From Corella eumyota (lineage: Eukaryota > Chordata > Ascidiacea > Phlebobranchia > Corellidae): DNA of 64,000 nt. Within the stretch, counting starts at the first letter, position 1; each line of letters begins with the position of its first letter. The stretch spans positions 7,316,001 through 7,380,000 of the forward strand of contig OY720103.1 of assembly GCA_963082875.1 (NCBI GenBank), written 5' to 3'. Below, one piece after another: positions 24,320 through 34,807 of this stretch. The position numbers and the translations under genes were made by a program. The notes beneath the pieces were generated by a model. The model searched no databases. It worked only from the letters and a program-made list of their open reading frames with translations, and was not told the origin of the DNA.

Positions 24320-25980
24320 TAATGACAATAACAATATGTTTCGAAATCTAAGATTTCGAACCATAATAATAAATACTAGATTTATTTGATAAATAAAATA
24401 TGGTTCGAAATCGTTTGATTCTTTTTTATAAATATAATTTATTTAGTAGGTTTATTAAATAAATTATGAATTTAAATATTAACTTTTTTAAATTTAAACC
24501 TAATTTTAACAAACGAACACGCATTCATTGATATTGTAATATAAAAGTAAACTAAATTTAAAAGCAAAATACCGTTCTTAATTTTTGGTAATCAAACGAG
24601 TATTAAAATATAATAATAACAAAACAATTAAAAAAAAAATTTTACACATTTTCTACTTATACTTTAACATTTTACTTAAATTTTCAACCAATATATTTTA
24701 CTTTAATGGACAGCGAAAAGGACGATTTTTGACGGCGACCAGAACGCTATTAAATTATTCAAGCGTTAAACTCACACTGATTCGTTATTTTATAAAAAAA
24801 CTAAAATAATGATTGATTAAATGATATTTAGCTAGAGTTAAATCTTCATTTTAAATAGCAACATACAAAATAATAATACCAACAATATATTAAAATTTCA
24901 GAAAATTTAATCTTTAAATTTTAATAATAAAATATATTAATTAGTAATTAGTGACATTTAAATGTCGTAAATAGGAGGTTTGCGATTCGTTGGGATAATA
25001 ACAAACATACTAAAAATTTAGAACTTTTACTTTTAAAGAACAAAAGTTATCGTCTTTCAAAATTTGTCAAATAAGAATAAAAACAATAATAAATATAATG
25101 ACAATAACAATATGTTTCGAAATCTAAGATTTCGAACCATAATAATAAATACTAGATTTATTTGATAAATAAAATATGGTTCGAAATCGTTTGATTCTTT
25201 TTTATAAATATAATTTATTTAGTAGGTTTATTAAATAAATTATAAATTTAAATATGAACTTTTTTAAATTTAAACCTAATTTTAACAAACGAACACGCAC
25301 TCATTGATATTGTAATATAAAAGTAAACTAAATTTAAAAGCAAAATACCGTTCTTAATTTTTGGTAATCAAACGAGTATTAAAATATAATAATAACAAAA
25401 CAATTAAAAAAAAAATTTTACACATTTTTGACTTATACTTTAACATTTTACTTAAATTTTCAACCAATATATTTTACTTTAATGGACAGCGAAAAGGACG
25501 ATTTCTGACGGCGACCAGAACGCTATTAAATTATTCAAGCGTTAAACTCACACTGATTCGTTATTTTATAAAAAACTAAAATAATGATTAAATGATATTT
25601 AGCTAGAGTTAAATCTTCATTTTAAATAGCAACATACAAAATAATAATACCAACAACATATTAAAATTTCAGAAAATTTAATCTTTAAATTTTAATAATA
25701 AAATATATTAATTAGTAATTAGTGACATTTAAATGTTGTAAATAGGAGGTTTGCGATTCGTTGGGATAATAACAAACATACTAAAAATTTAGAACTTTTA
25801 CTTTTAAAGAACAAAAGTTATCGTCTTTCAAAATTTGTCAAATAAGAATAAAAACAATAATAAATATAATGACAATAACAATATGTTTCGAAATCTAAGA
25901 TTTCGAACCATAATAAATACACTGACAATAACAATATGTTTCGAAATCTAAGATTTCGAACCATAATAAGCCTAAAATAT
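22011..25980. repeat. Satellite-like array of 0.70-0.81 kb units
   Basis: The landmark TTTGCGATTCGTTGGGATAA (one copy has TTTG) recurs at about 22021, 22723, 23457, 24171, 24980 and 25751, giving periods of 702, 734, 714, 809 and 771 bp. Each unit contains CAGCGAAAAGGACGATTT, then GACGGCGACCAGAACGC, the most GC-rich part, plus TTAATTAGTAATTAGTGA. Length changes come mainly from a palindromic insert (ATTTCGAACC side) and an AAT microsatellite. Units are bounded by GGTTCGAAAT on the left and ATTTCGAACC on the right. Short open frames inside (for example 24585-24809) are repeat by-products with no family match. Confidence 0.85.
24272..24316. repeat. (AAT)n microsatellite
   Basis: About 14 AAT units in one copy of the array; other copies have only two to four. 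Confidence 0.9.
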
Positions 25981-26265
25981 CGTTTTTTTAATGTATGAGT
26001 TTTGTTTAAGCCGCTAAATAAGTAGTGCATTTTTTCGCATATTGCTACGGCCCTTCAGCGATTTGGCCCCAAAATTAGGAAGTGGAATGCAGGCGAGCAT
26101 GTTATTTTTAGTTGACTAATTTACCTACGGGCATAAAATTTATGTTTTATCATAAAACATCGCGTATCAGGACGTTTATTTAATAATGTAATATTGTTTC
26201 AAAAATAGCTACAAGGTTATTTAAATAATTTAAATTTTATTTAAGCTGAATAGCGAAATTTAGCG

Positions 26266-27011
26266 ATGGAAAATGATGTAATAAGGATATTATTGTTATA
26301 TGCGGGCTAAAAAATAAATCAAATTATAAACGAGAGTTATTTTTAAGAATCATGCTACAATAACTGTGCTAGAAACTGAACCGATAAAAGAAAATCGCAA
26401 AAGTAATGTTGATGCTAAAATTAACAATTCGAATGACCTTTTATATGGCTTAACCGATGTACCGCCCTGGTATTTATGTGTTGTATTTGGCTTACAGGTA
26501 TTTTGATATTACTTAACTGTACAATTAAAGTTTTACTGTTTAAATTATTTTAATCAGGTTGATTTTAAAATATAAACATTGTCATTTTTTTCAACCAATT
26601 TTAAAATATTTTAATTTTTATTACCCGATAATTAAACTACAACTAGACTTTAGGGTTGGCAAAAGTTAGTACTGTGCCGTTCAAGGGTGCTCAATCATGG
26701 ATACAGAGGAAATCAAACCCAGACAGATTCCATGGATAGAAACAAAGTATTCCAAACATTAGGCCAAGGCACTGTTGTAACTAAGATTTTGGGTGTATTA
26801 TTGATTATATATGAAAAGTTTTACTGTTTTGTTACTTTAGCACTATCTACTATAGCGCTTGGTATAGTTGTTGGTGTGCCTCTTATAGTCTTGGATAAAT
26901 TGTGCTTAAATGATGATGTGAATGGTTATCTAGTTCGGGCCAATTTTATCTGCAGCATTGTTTTTGTTTCGAGCGTATGCACAGTTCTGCAAACAACTAT
27001 AGGAAATAAGT
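26266..27011 (+). pseudogene. SLC23-type nucleobase/ascorbate transporter, 5' fragment
   Basis: Exon 1 would be 26266-26277 (M-E-N-D, donor GAT|GTAATA), exon 2 26348-26497, ending DLLYGLTDVPPWYLCVVFGL-Q, the SLC23 signature that opens the first membrane helix. A third exon follows a TTACTTTAG acceptor with CACTATCTA (HYL, as expected next), then shifts frame by one base and continues with IALGIVVGVPLIVLDKLCL and NFICSIVFVSSVCTVLQTTI, the second helix and the conserved LQTT. The donor is AA|GTAAGT. The next expected segment (LPIVQGG) and all later exons are not found before the lectin genes. So this is a truncated, frameshifted copy of a sodium-ascorbate/nucleobase transporter gene, unless later exons lie beyond the insertions. 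Confidence 0.7.
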
Positions 27012-27012
27012 A

Positions 27013-27852
27013 AGTTGAGATAGATCACTTGTAGTTAACGGTCCGTAAACTACAAGTAATCATAAAAATAGGTTACTTACTATAAGGCACAGTTTGTAAA
27101 ATTTTAAAGCCCAACCATACACAATAGTGTTTAAAAAAATTTTAACGGGAGTTTTTTACGCATCGTTGAAACTTTTACTTAAATTAAGATAACAAAAGGT
27201 TGTTACTTTTTAAGTAAAGGCTTTTTTAAACTGATGGTAGAATCCAACGATGACAGGTGCTTAAAAAAATTAATTTATTAAATGTTTTATTGGTTGAAAG
27301 ACCCAACTTATTTTTTTTATTGGTTGAAAGACCCAAGGCTTGTGATTAGACCAACTTAAGTCTAATCACAAGCCCTTTTTAATGTGAAAAAAAGTGGCTA
27401 ATTGTTTTTTAATGCACAAGCTAGTGATAGCAAGTGTTTTACATATTTAAAATCAATTTATTCAAAACTCATCACATATTATTTATATTTGCTTTAAGAA
27501 TGGGATTTTGTTATAAATGCTATAAAGCCATTTTGCTTGTTTTGTAATTTTTTTTTGATAATTTATATTTAATAACTTTATTAAACTATTAACATTTGTT
27601 GATTATTTGTACTAGTAACAAAAAAATAAAATAAACTGGTTTTTGTCAAATGTTAAAACTGTTTTTAGTATTTACAAGTTCTTTAACTACATTTGGTTTT
27701 ATGTTTATCGTAGTTTTTTTTTGTAAATATATTGGTATATTATATAAAAAAAAAGCATTTTTTTGTTTTAACTTTTATTGCCAAAATTCAAATAAAACAC
27801 TTGACATAGTTGATATTGACCAGATCAATGTATAACCAATATTTTTATTTGG
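27013..27852. other. Intergenic DNA, start of the lectin duplication
   Basis: Contains TTTTATTGGTTGAAAGACCC twice and an inverted pair (CTTGTGATTAGACC / AGTCTAATCACAAG at 27337-27374). From about 27270 it parallels 30270-30610, so the left border of the duplicated block is near here. The short open frame at 27650-27835 has no recognisable features. Confidence 0.45.
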
Positions 27853-28689
27853 TTATTTTTCCAGATCAAAGGAACAGGATGGAACAAGCGAATGGTGGTT
27901 GCTCGGTGGACCGTTAAAAAAACCTTTCTTGTTCCAAGTAGGGTCCATTATCACCTAAAGCCAATTTTAATATTTTTTAAAAAACGTTACTATACACTTT
28001 AAACTTTTTATGGTGAAATTTACTATGCCGGTTAATAAACTAAAAAACGGTTTTTTGTTTTATTATTTATTAAATATTTATATTAAAATTCTGAAAAAAT
28101 AATTCTACCTGAAATCCAATGTGTTTATTTGCTGCGCCGGAGTATGGATATCCTGGATACCACAATTCCTTTTTTGGGATTCAAGAGTTGCCGTTTCGAA
28201 GTTTCATTTTATTATTCTAAAATTTATTAAAACATCAAAATAATTTAAATGTAAAAACTAACAATCTCTCTTTTAAATTTTTTTTTAAATTATACAATTT
28301 TTAAAACACATACTTCGTATTTCGAGGCAAGGCCAACGTTAACAGATATCCAATACCCATCTAAGTACACATTCCAATTATCTTGAATGTAATTGTAACT
28401 AGCAACTGTGTAGATCAACCTGTAGCATTTGTTATTGCTCACCACGCCTTTGCATTTTCTAAATAAACGAAAAAGGACTGGTTGTAAAATAAAGTGGGTA
28501 GGCTATTTTCGTCAGAAATATTTATCGCTTAAAAAATTAAAAACTAGGTGTTAAATTAAAATATTTGATTTGACCTACACAGATTGTATGTTTTTTTAAA
28601 GATATGTACTTAAAATAACCTAAACAAGGCCTTCCATGCACCAGTCCTAGACAAATAAACGAAATCACGATAATAACTTTTAAGAACAT
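27853..28689 (-). pseudogene. Secreted C-type lectin gene, copy 1 (damaged)
   Basis: Four exons on minus. 28689-28620: signal peptide MFLKVIIVISFICLGLVHG, donor G|GTTATT. 28458-28314: CKGVVSNNKCYRLIYTVAS, then a jump to DNWNVYLDGYWISVNVGLAS; about 100 bp of the C-type lectin domain found in copy 2 are missing and the entry frame does not fit. 28216-28109: LRNGNS, a TGA where copy 2 has Trp, then PKKELWYPGYPYSGAANK. 27954-27853: VIMDPTWNKKGFFNGPPSN, ending VPSCSFDLEK and TAA. The pattern (CYRL..., W..G.P.N, final Cys) is a short secreted lectin domain. With a deletion, a frame problem and a stop in a conserved position it is probably not expressed as a full protein. Confidence 0.7.
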
Positions 28690-30613
28690 TTTTCTTTCGA
28701 TATCTTTTTAATTAAAACGAATTTTTCAATCAGAAATATTGCACAACTTAATTACCACTATTTGGCAGAAGCGTACAAGTAAGTTTTCAAGTGTACACTG
28801 CTTACCTTGTTATATAGCTTTACTCTAAGTCATTATCGACTATTAAATTAACTATCGGAAGCTTTGCTCAAAATATGGAGTTTGAAATTTCGATACCAGA
28901 TTCAAATTTTCTATTCACACGTCCCAATTTGATAAGACGAATAGTATTATTAATAAAATATAGACCAAAAAGTATGTTCAAATATATAATTAATTGGCAA
29001 CAAAAGTGTTCGCTCCTAAGCTCACGGAAATGACTTTGGATTGTTAACTAGCACAGCAAAGAAAAATAAAGTTATACTAAGCAACATTTAAATTTAATAC
29101 TAATTAATTGTCAAGTTTTAATCAAAATTACAATAGGTTTTTATTTTTTTATTACAAATTGATTGGGGGTAGTCAGAAACTCAAGTCGTTATAGTAGGGC
29201 GATTTTTTTGCAACATTTGAAACTTTAAACCACAATTTTAAATTAATACAAATTTTATATTTTGAATAGTGATAAAACAAATAGCATAATAAATAAAATA
29301 TAAGCAAAACAATATGCGTGAATTTTCGCTTCTGAGTCCACGAAAGTGAGTTTGTACTGTGAACTGGCATAGTGAAAAAGAAATAAAGTTATACTAAGTT
29401 AAAATTCAATTTATAGCTGGTTAATTATTAAGTTTTGATCAAAAATAAAGCAGTCTACCATTTTTAATTTAAAATTGATTGAAAGTAGCAAGAAACCGAT
29501 GGAAGAAGTCGTTATAAATCAATTTGGTAAACCTCAGGCTTAGTGCTAAATATACCAAACCGGGGTAGCTGACAACAGAAAGAATATTAATTTTATATTA
29601 TTAACGCCACGTATCGTTATAGTTAAGACCTTACTTTTTTTAGTCTCACTACAGGCATTTTCCTTTTTTATACGCAGAAAAAAGGCAAAAAACGACTTGG
29701 GTGGAGCTCTGCATTTTTTTGTTTGAAATTTTTAAAAGCACAGTCTAGCTGTAAGAATTAACCAAAATTAACAAAATCTTACTGTTATAAGTGCATTAAA
29801 AATTTAAAAAAAAACTTATTTTTTTGGGCAACGTTGTTTGTTATGTTTTTTATTTTGCTTTTTGAATAATGCCTAATAATATTACAAAAATTTAGAACTT
29901 TTGTTACAAGTTTGTTCTAGTATTATAAATATTTAAATGCTTTTTGTATAGCAAAACGATTTTTATCCTTACGTCAAAATTTATTGGGCCTTTAAACCTA
30001 AAACACAATCTGATGCAAATAATATATTCAAAAAATCCCTAAAACTTTTAAATTAATTTAAAGAAGATACTAAATGACGTATTATTCAAATTACAAATTA
30101 AATTTTTCTATTCACACTTCCCATTTTAATAAAGACGAATAATATTTTTAATATATACACAAAGGAGTATACACAAATATAATAATTAGCAACAAAAGTG
30201 TTTGCCCTAAGCTTACGGAAATGAGTTTTTATTGTGTACTGGCACAGCAAAAAAACAAAACAAAGTTAAGTTTATTATACTTTTTATTGGTTAAAAGACC
30301 TACTTTAATTTACTCTAACCACAAGCCTTTTTATATGTGAAAAAAAGAAACATTGCTTGTTTCGTAATTTATATTGTTTGATAGTTTATTCTTATTAATT
30401 TTATTAAACTACCGGTTTTTGTCAACTGTTAAAATTGTTTTCTTTAATATTAACATGTTCCATGTGTCCCCTTGTCTAGCGCAGTTTTTGTAAATGTATA
30501 GGTATAATATATAAAAAAACAACATACAAAAATGCCTTATTTTGTTTCAATTTTTATTGCCAAAATTCGAATACAACATTAATTCAATATTTTTCATTTC
30601 GTTTTTATTCCAG
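28690..30613. repeat. Upstream region of lectin copy 1, internally repeated
   Basis: A segment with TCTATTCACAC... AAAAGTGTTCGCTCCTAAGC and ...GAAAATAAAGTTAAACAAAG appears in variant form at about 28910-29085, 29215-29400, 30105-30270 and again at 41990-42180. GGGGTAGCTGACAAC marks 29562, 42342 and 43431. No coding sequence is supported. Confidence 0.65.
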
Positions 30614-31785
30614 ATTAAAGGAACATAATGGAACAGCGCTATTAAAATTTACTTCCCGTTTGGTAACAAAACCTTTCACAGTACGGGTAGAACTCATTGC
30701 AACTTTAAAGAAATTTAAATATATTTCTAATATTAAAATTTATTTGTTACTAACATTTATTTTAGTTTGAGTTTTTTATTAAATATTGTTTTTTTTTTCT
30801 ATTGATTAAGGGTGGAGTCACTAAAGTCGAGTTAAACTCGAGTTAACGCTGATCGCGGATTAAACTCGGGTTAACTTTTTTTTGCAGTCACTAAAGTCGA
30901 GTTAACGCTAATCGGGGATTAAACCCGAGTTAAATTGTTAAAAAATTAACCCGCCGGTAGAGGTGGTTTAAACTCGGATTAACGTTATATTTGATGGAGG
31001 ATAAACGGTTTTTGCCTCTTTTACGGTTTACTAATTTTGGAAGCGTATCGTTTTTACACGTGCACGCAAGTCAAAATACGTCCGCAGAAGTTTTTTGTTT
31101 AGCCTGTGAAAGGTAAACAGCTCAAAATAGGTGTAAAATGGATAGTACTAAAAATACGGGATGCGAAGACGTGTACATACGGTTTCGCACCATTCCACAG
31201 CACAGCTACCATTGTACTTTAATATTATCCTGGAAAGTAATGCAAAGTTAATATAATGTGGCTAAAATTTTACCGAAATTGTAAAGTTAGGATTTAAGGT
31301 CCAAATGAAAATTGGTATAAGTTGTTGCGGAATATTCATGGGTGTAGCTTTTTGGCATACAAAATTGGGTTCGGCAAGTAAAGAGCAACTAATAAAGGGT
31401 TTTGTGAAAGAGTGGAGGAAAACACAATAAATGGGTGTTTTGGAAACTGCCACAGATACACAGTATGTTTGTTGTATATAATATTTAAATTCCATTAACT
31501 GATTAAAATTTGGTATTCATCATCAAATATTCCTTTTCACTATTTGTTTTGTATTCACCTTTTTTACACCTCTCGCCCTTTTCTGTGGGTAGCTCACCCT
31601 AATTATGCAGTTACTACTAGTTTCTATAGGCAACAATTTCTACCTTCCAATCAACAAACATTTGTTATTTAATAAAAAAGGAATAAAAGAAAACAAAAAT
31701 AAAACAATGTTAATAAAAAAACTGAAGTTAAACAAAAAGTATATTAGGTTAAATTATTTTTCCCCTTATAATTTTTTTATTTTTA

Positions 31786-32690
31786 GAGCATAAAATCCCA
31801 TTTTAATTTTATGTTCTTTTAATTCATGCTCCAATTCTTTTCTTTCTTCCTCTCTCGCTAACTGTTGCTTAGTTATTTCATAAAGTTCTTTTTTGTATTC
31901 CAAATCCATTTTTATTAATTTGTCCCTGTCTTCCTCCCAACTATGTTTTCTTTTTAAATTTCTACTTTTGTTTTGCTTTTCTACAGAAGTTAAATCCTAT
32001 CATTAAAAAAATTTTTTGTTCAAACTACAATTACTATGTAATAAAAAAATAATCAATACTGTTTTAAAATACATTTTTAGAAAATTGTTATTTTACAATT
32101 TTGGAAAAACATCCTTTTCAAATGTAACTACCTGGAACTGACTCTAGAACAATAGAGATTTCCCCATCTTTCACATCTTGACTGACAACCTGGTCATCGT
32201 TATCCAAAGTTAAGTAAAGGGTATGTACTTGACCACTGTCATCGTCATAGCTATTTTCCAACGGATGTATTTCCTGGGGAATAATGGCTAAACAAAGCAG
32301 TTAAAAAAATTTTAACACTACAATAGGTAAATAAAATTTTAATACATTTATACAAACAAATTAAACTTACAAATAACTTTTTCAGTAAACGTATCAATTG
32401 GTGGTGGTGGAGGACCACCTCCTATTTTTCTCATACTGCGGTTGTAATTTGCATACTCAGTTTTTTTTTTTTTTTTTATATTTTTCCAAAGATTTTGAAG
32501 ATTTTCCAAAGTTCTTCTGCACCTTGAACTGGAGCTATTAAATTGATTTGTTACTTCCAACCAGGCCATTTTCTTGGATGCAACGGAATTCGAATTTGTT
32601 AAGTTGTTAGTTATGATGGGGTATTTTTTTATCAAATCTGTCAGAATTTCTTTTTCAATAAAGTCATAGTTTAAACTTTTAATAACTAAA
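31786..32690 (-). CDS. Harbinger Myb/SANT-like DNA-binding protein
   Basis: Minus-strand exons, in order: about 32690-32348 with SLNYDFIEKEILTDLIKKYP, then KKMAWLEVTNQFNSSSSRC and the hallmark RSMRKIGGGPPPPPIDTF; about 32290-32153 with an acidic middle (NSYDDDSGQVHTLYLTLDND), ending VLESVP and a donor GTAG; and about 31996-31786 with a basic then charged coiled-coil stretch (QLAREEERKELEHELKEHKI). The order trihelix/Myb-like domain, GGGPPPPP linker, acidic region and coiled coil is the usual second protein of Harbinger elements, which carries the transposase to the nucleus and the DNA ends. Exon borders are approximate and the true start is uncertain. No stop interrupts the parts I read, so it may be intact. 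Confidence 0.75.
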
Positions 32691-32942
32691 ATAAATCTAA
32701 AATTGTGTTAAATTATATTTTCATAAATGTTAAAAAATAAATATGGAATTACAGGTATAAAATATAAATATATGCATTTTATATAAATAAACTTAAAAAA
32801 AAATTAAAATATACAATATTCTGGATATAAGATAAATTTAAAAAATGTATATATATATATATATATAAAATTTATATAATAAAACAAAAATTAACAAAAC
32901 TATTCAAAAACTCGCTGCCTATGCAAATTTTAAAATAAGACT

Positions 32943-33797
32943 TTAATTAAAAAACTCTTCAACAACATTTTGCCTTGCAGCAACACCACGCAATGAGTGT
33001 TCAAGGTTTACTTCTTCAGACATGGGGTTGCCAAACGACTCATCAAAACTTGCATCAGAATGTTGTTCCGTTTTGATGGCATAGTTATGTAAGCACATAA
33101 CAGCTATAATCACTATCAGAGAGTGTTCAAGTTTTGTCCTGAGTGGTGTTCTCAAGCAGCGAAACCTCTGTTTAAGAACACCAAAAGCCTGCTCCACTCT
33201 ACTTCTTGTTTTAACATGGGCTTGATTGTATTTTCTCTCCCCTGCTGTAAATGGATTAAAAATTGGGGTTAACAGATAAGGTTTACACCCATACCCATTG
33301 TCTCCTAACAGTAAACCCTGGATACCCTGCTCTTCAAAATGGTCATGAATGACTGAATTTTGAAAAATTCTGGAGTCATGTGTCGACCCAGGCCATCGAA
33401 CTACAATGTTGGTGAAAACCCGATTCGCATCACAAATGGCTTGAACATTAATTGAGAAAAATCCCTTGCGGTTTCGAAAGATTTCTGGAGAAACAATGGG
33501 GATGTGCGTGCAATCAATAGCGCCAACTACATTTGGAAAGCCTGCGATCATATAAAAATTTTGTTTCACAGAAAAAAGTTCGGGGTTGGAGGGAAAATTA
33601 ACAAACAGTTTTTTTAAAGATGCAATGTGTTTGGAGATTCGGTGTACAACACCACACACTGCCGTTCTACTTACACCGACTAAATCTCCATCACTTCTCT
33701 GAAAATGGCCAGTAGCGAAAAATCGAACGGTTATTAATAATTGTAGTAAAGGTGGAATGCCATGATTCCGGTTATCAAAATTGCAGTTATTTTTTTA
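32943..33797 (-). CDS. Harbinger DDE transposase (HARBI1-like), N-terminally cut
   Basis: About 284 codons open from the insert border near 33797 to TAA. It begins in mid-protein with NHGIPPLLQLLITVRFFATG and HFQRSDGDLVGVSRTAVCG, the conserved region before the nuclease. The catalytic triad is visible: D in VVGAIDCTHIPI, D in LLLGDNGYGCKPY, E in RSRVEQAFGVLKQRFRCL, plus WPGSTHDSRIF. It ends ARQNVVEEFFN. The family cuts and pastes DNA into TWA targets. About 60-80 N-terminal residues normally precede the visible part; the frame closes where the GC-rich insert begins, there is no splice acceptor at that point, and I did not find the missing part at 36126-36794. The nuclease domain itself looks whole. 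Confidence 0.88.
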
Positions 33798-33799
33798 TT

Positions 33800-34550
33800 A
33801 TGTGGAACAAATAAGGGCACCCTGGACACCATGGTGGAGTAACGGAACCACGGACAATGGACAAGTAGTACCAACAACAATACAAAAATGTATAGCCAGT
33901 AGTGCGGTTCAAACAAGACAAATGGAAGTGGGAAACAATCACAGTAACAGCCACACTGGAAACCGATGGCGGTTCTACACTCCAGGGGGACATACCAGAC
34001 ACGACATAACCGGAGAAAATTCGGTCAAAACCGACGTGAACGGGTACGACATGTACCGAATAAAAAATTGGAATCTAAATCTATGGCCAGAGTGTATCTA
34101 GATGTAGGATGGGATAACGACCAAATGTTATATAAAAGATCCTTCGACATCGGGCACCAAACAACAGCCACCCAATGGATCACTGCCTGCGATGAGGAAC
34201 CCCTTATAACAAACAGTTCAATGAAAAGATTTGAAATAGGGGACGATTTTAATAACATACCCTTAAAAATGATTCAAAAAGTTACACATACCACGGGAAT
34301 GAACGATGCTGGAACGGGATGGACCGGAAATGTCACAGTGCAACCAATGGAAACAACGCCGTGGTACGACGTATCAACACTAACCAACCCAATATGCAAA
34401 GCAATGATCACACAAATGCACGTATACACAGACACGATCAAAAAAGACCTATTACATGCAAAATATACAGCAACAACAACAAAATCCGACAACCTAATGA
34501 GTATCCCGTATATAACAACCGTCGAACTGGAATTTGCAAGACATCGATAA
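33800..34550 (+). pseudogene. Capsid-like segment of the virus fossil
   Basis: GC-rich, coding-like DNA ending at a stop near 34550, just before the hairpin. Readable stretches such as FYTPGGHTRHDITG and VGWDNDQMLYKRSFDIG have the aromatic- and Gly/Asn-rich look of small-virus jelly-roll capsids, and basic residues cluster in one part. Position, one gene upstream of Rep on the same strand, supports a capsid. I cannot assign it to a named capsid family, so the role is inferred. It is incomplete at the left border and treated as a broken fossil. Confidence 0.4.
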
Positions 34551-34557
34551 ATTTTGA

Positions 34558-34598
34558 CTTGGCGCGCATTTTTTTTGTTAATTTTTTTACGCGCCAAG
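34558..34598. other. Stem-loop between capsid-like and Rep genes (candidate origin)
   Basis: Perfect 9 bp inverted repeat CTTGGCGCG / CGCGCCAAG with a 23-base T-rich loop. Downstream, TTAGTTCGA occurs twice (34612 and 34698) and AACCAATNAAAATAAA twice (34636 and 34675), which could be Rep-binding repeats. A hairpin in the intergenic region is where CRESS viruses keep their origin, but the usual nonanucleotide is not evident in the loop, so a transcription end signal is the alternative. Confidence 0.45.
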
Positions 34599-34807
34599 CC
34601 AGTGTTTCGTGTTAGTTCGACTGTTCTCGCTTTTAACCAATAAAAATAAAAGAAAAAAAGAGGTGTGTTTATTAACCAATCAAAATAAATTCTAAATTAG
34701 TTCGATGAGAAGAAGGGAGATGTCTGAAGCACATATAAAGGCCGCAGATATAGCACTAATTATCCAAAACCTTTGGAAAAGAGATACTAACAAAACCAAA
34801 TCAGAAG

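Noticed and set aside
24585-25579. Two similar 72-74 codon plus-strand frames in the satellite array
   Set aside because: They repeat with the array unit, are not conserved in all units, and have AT-driven composition (Asn, Lys, Ile, Phe) with no motif.
22011-25980. CRISPR-like array
   Set aside because: Units are 0.7-0.8 kb, AT-rich and without unique spacers, in a eukaryotic genome; a satellite or element array explains it.
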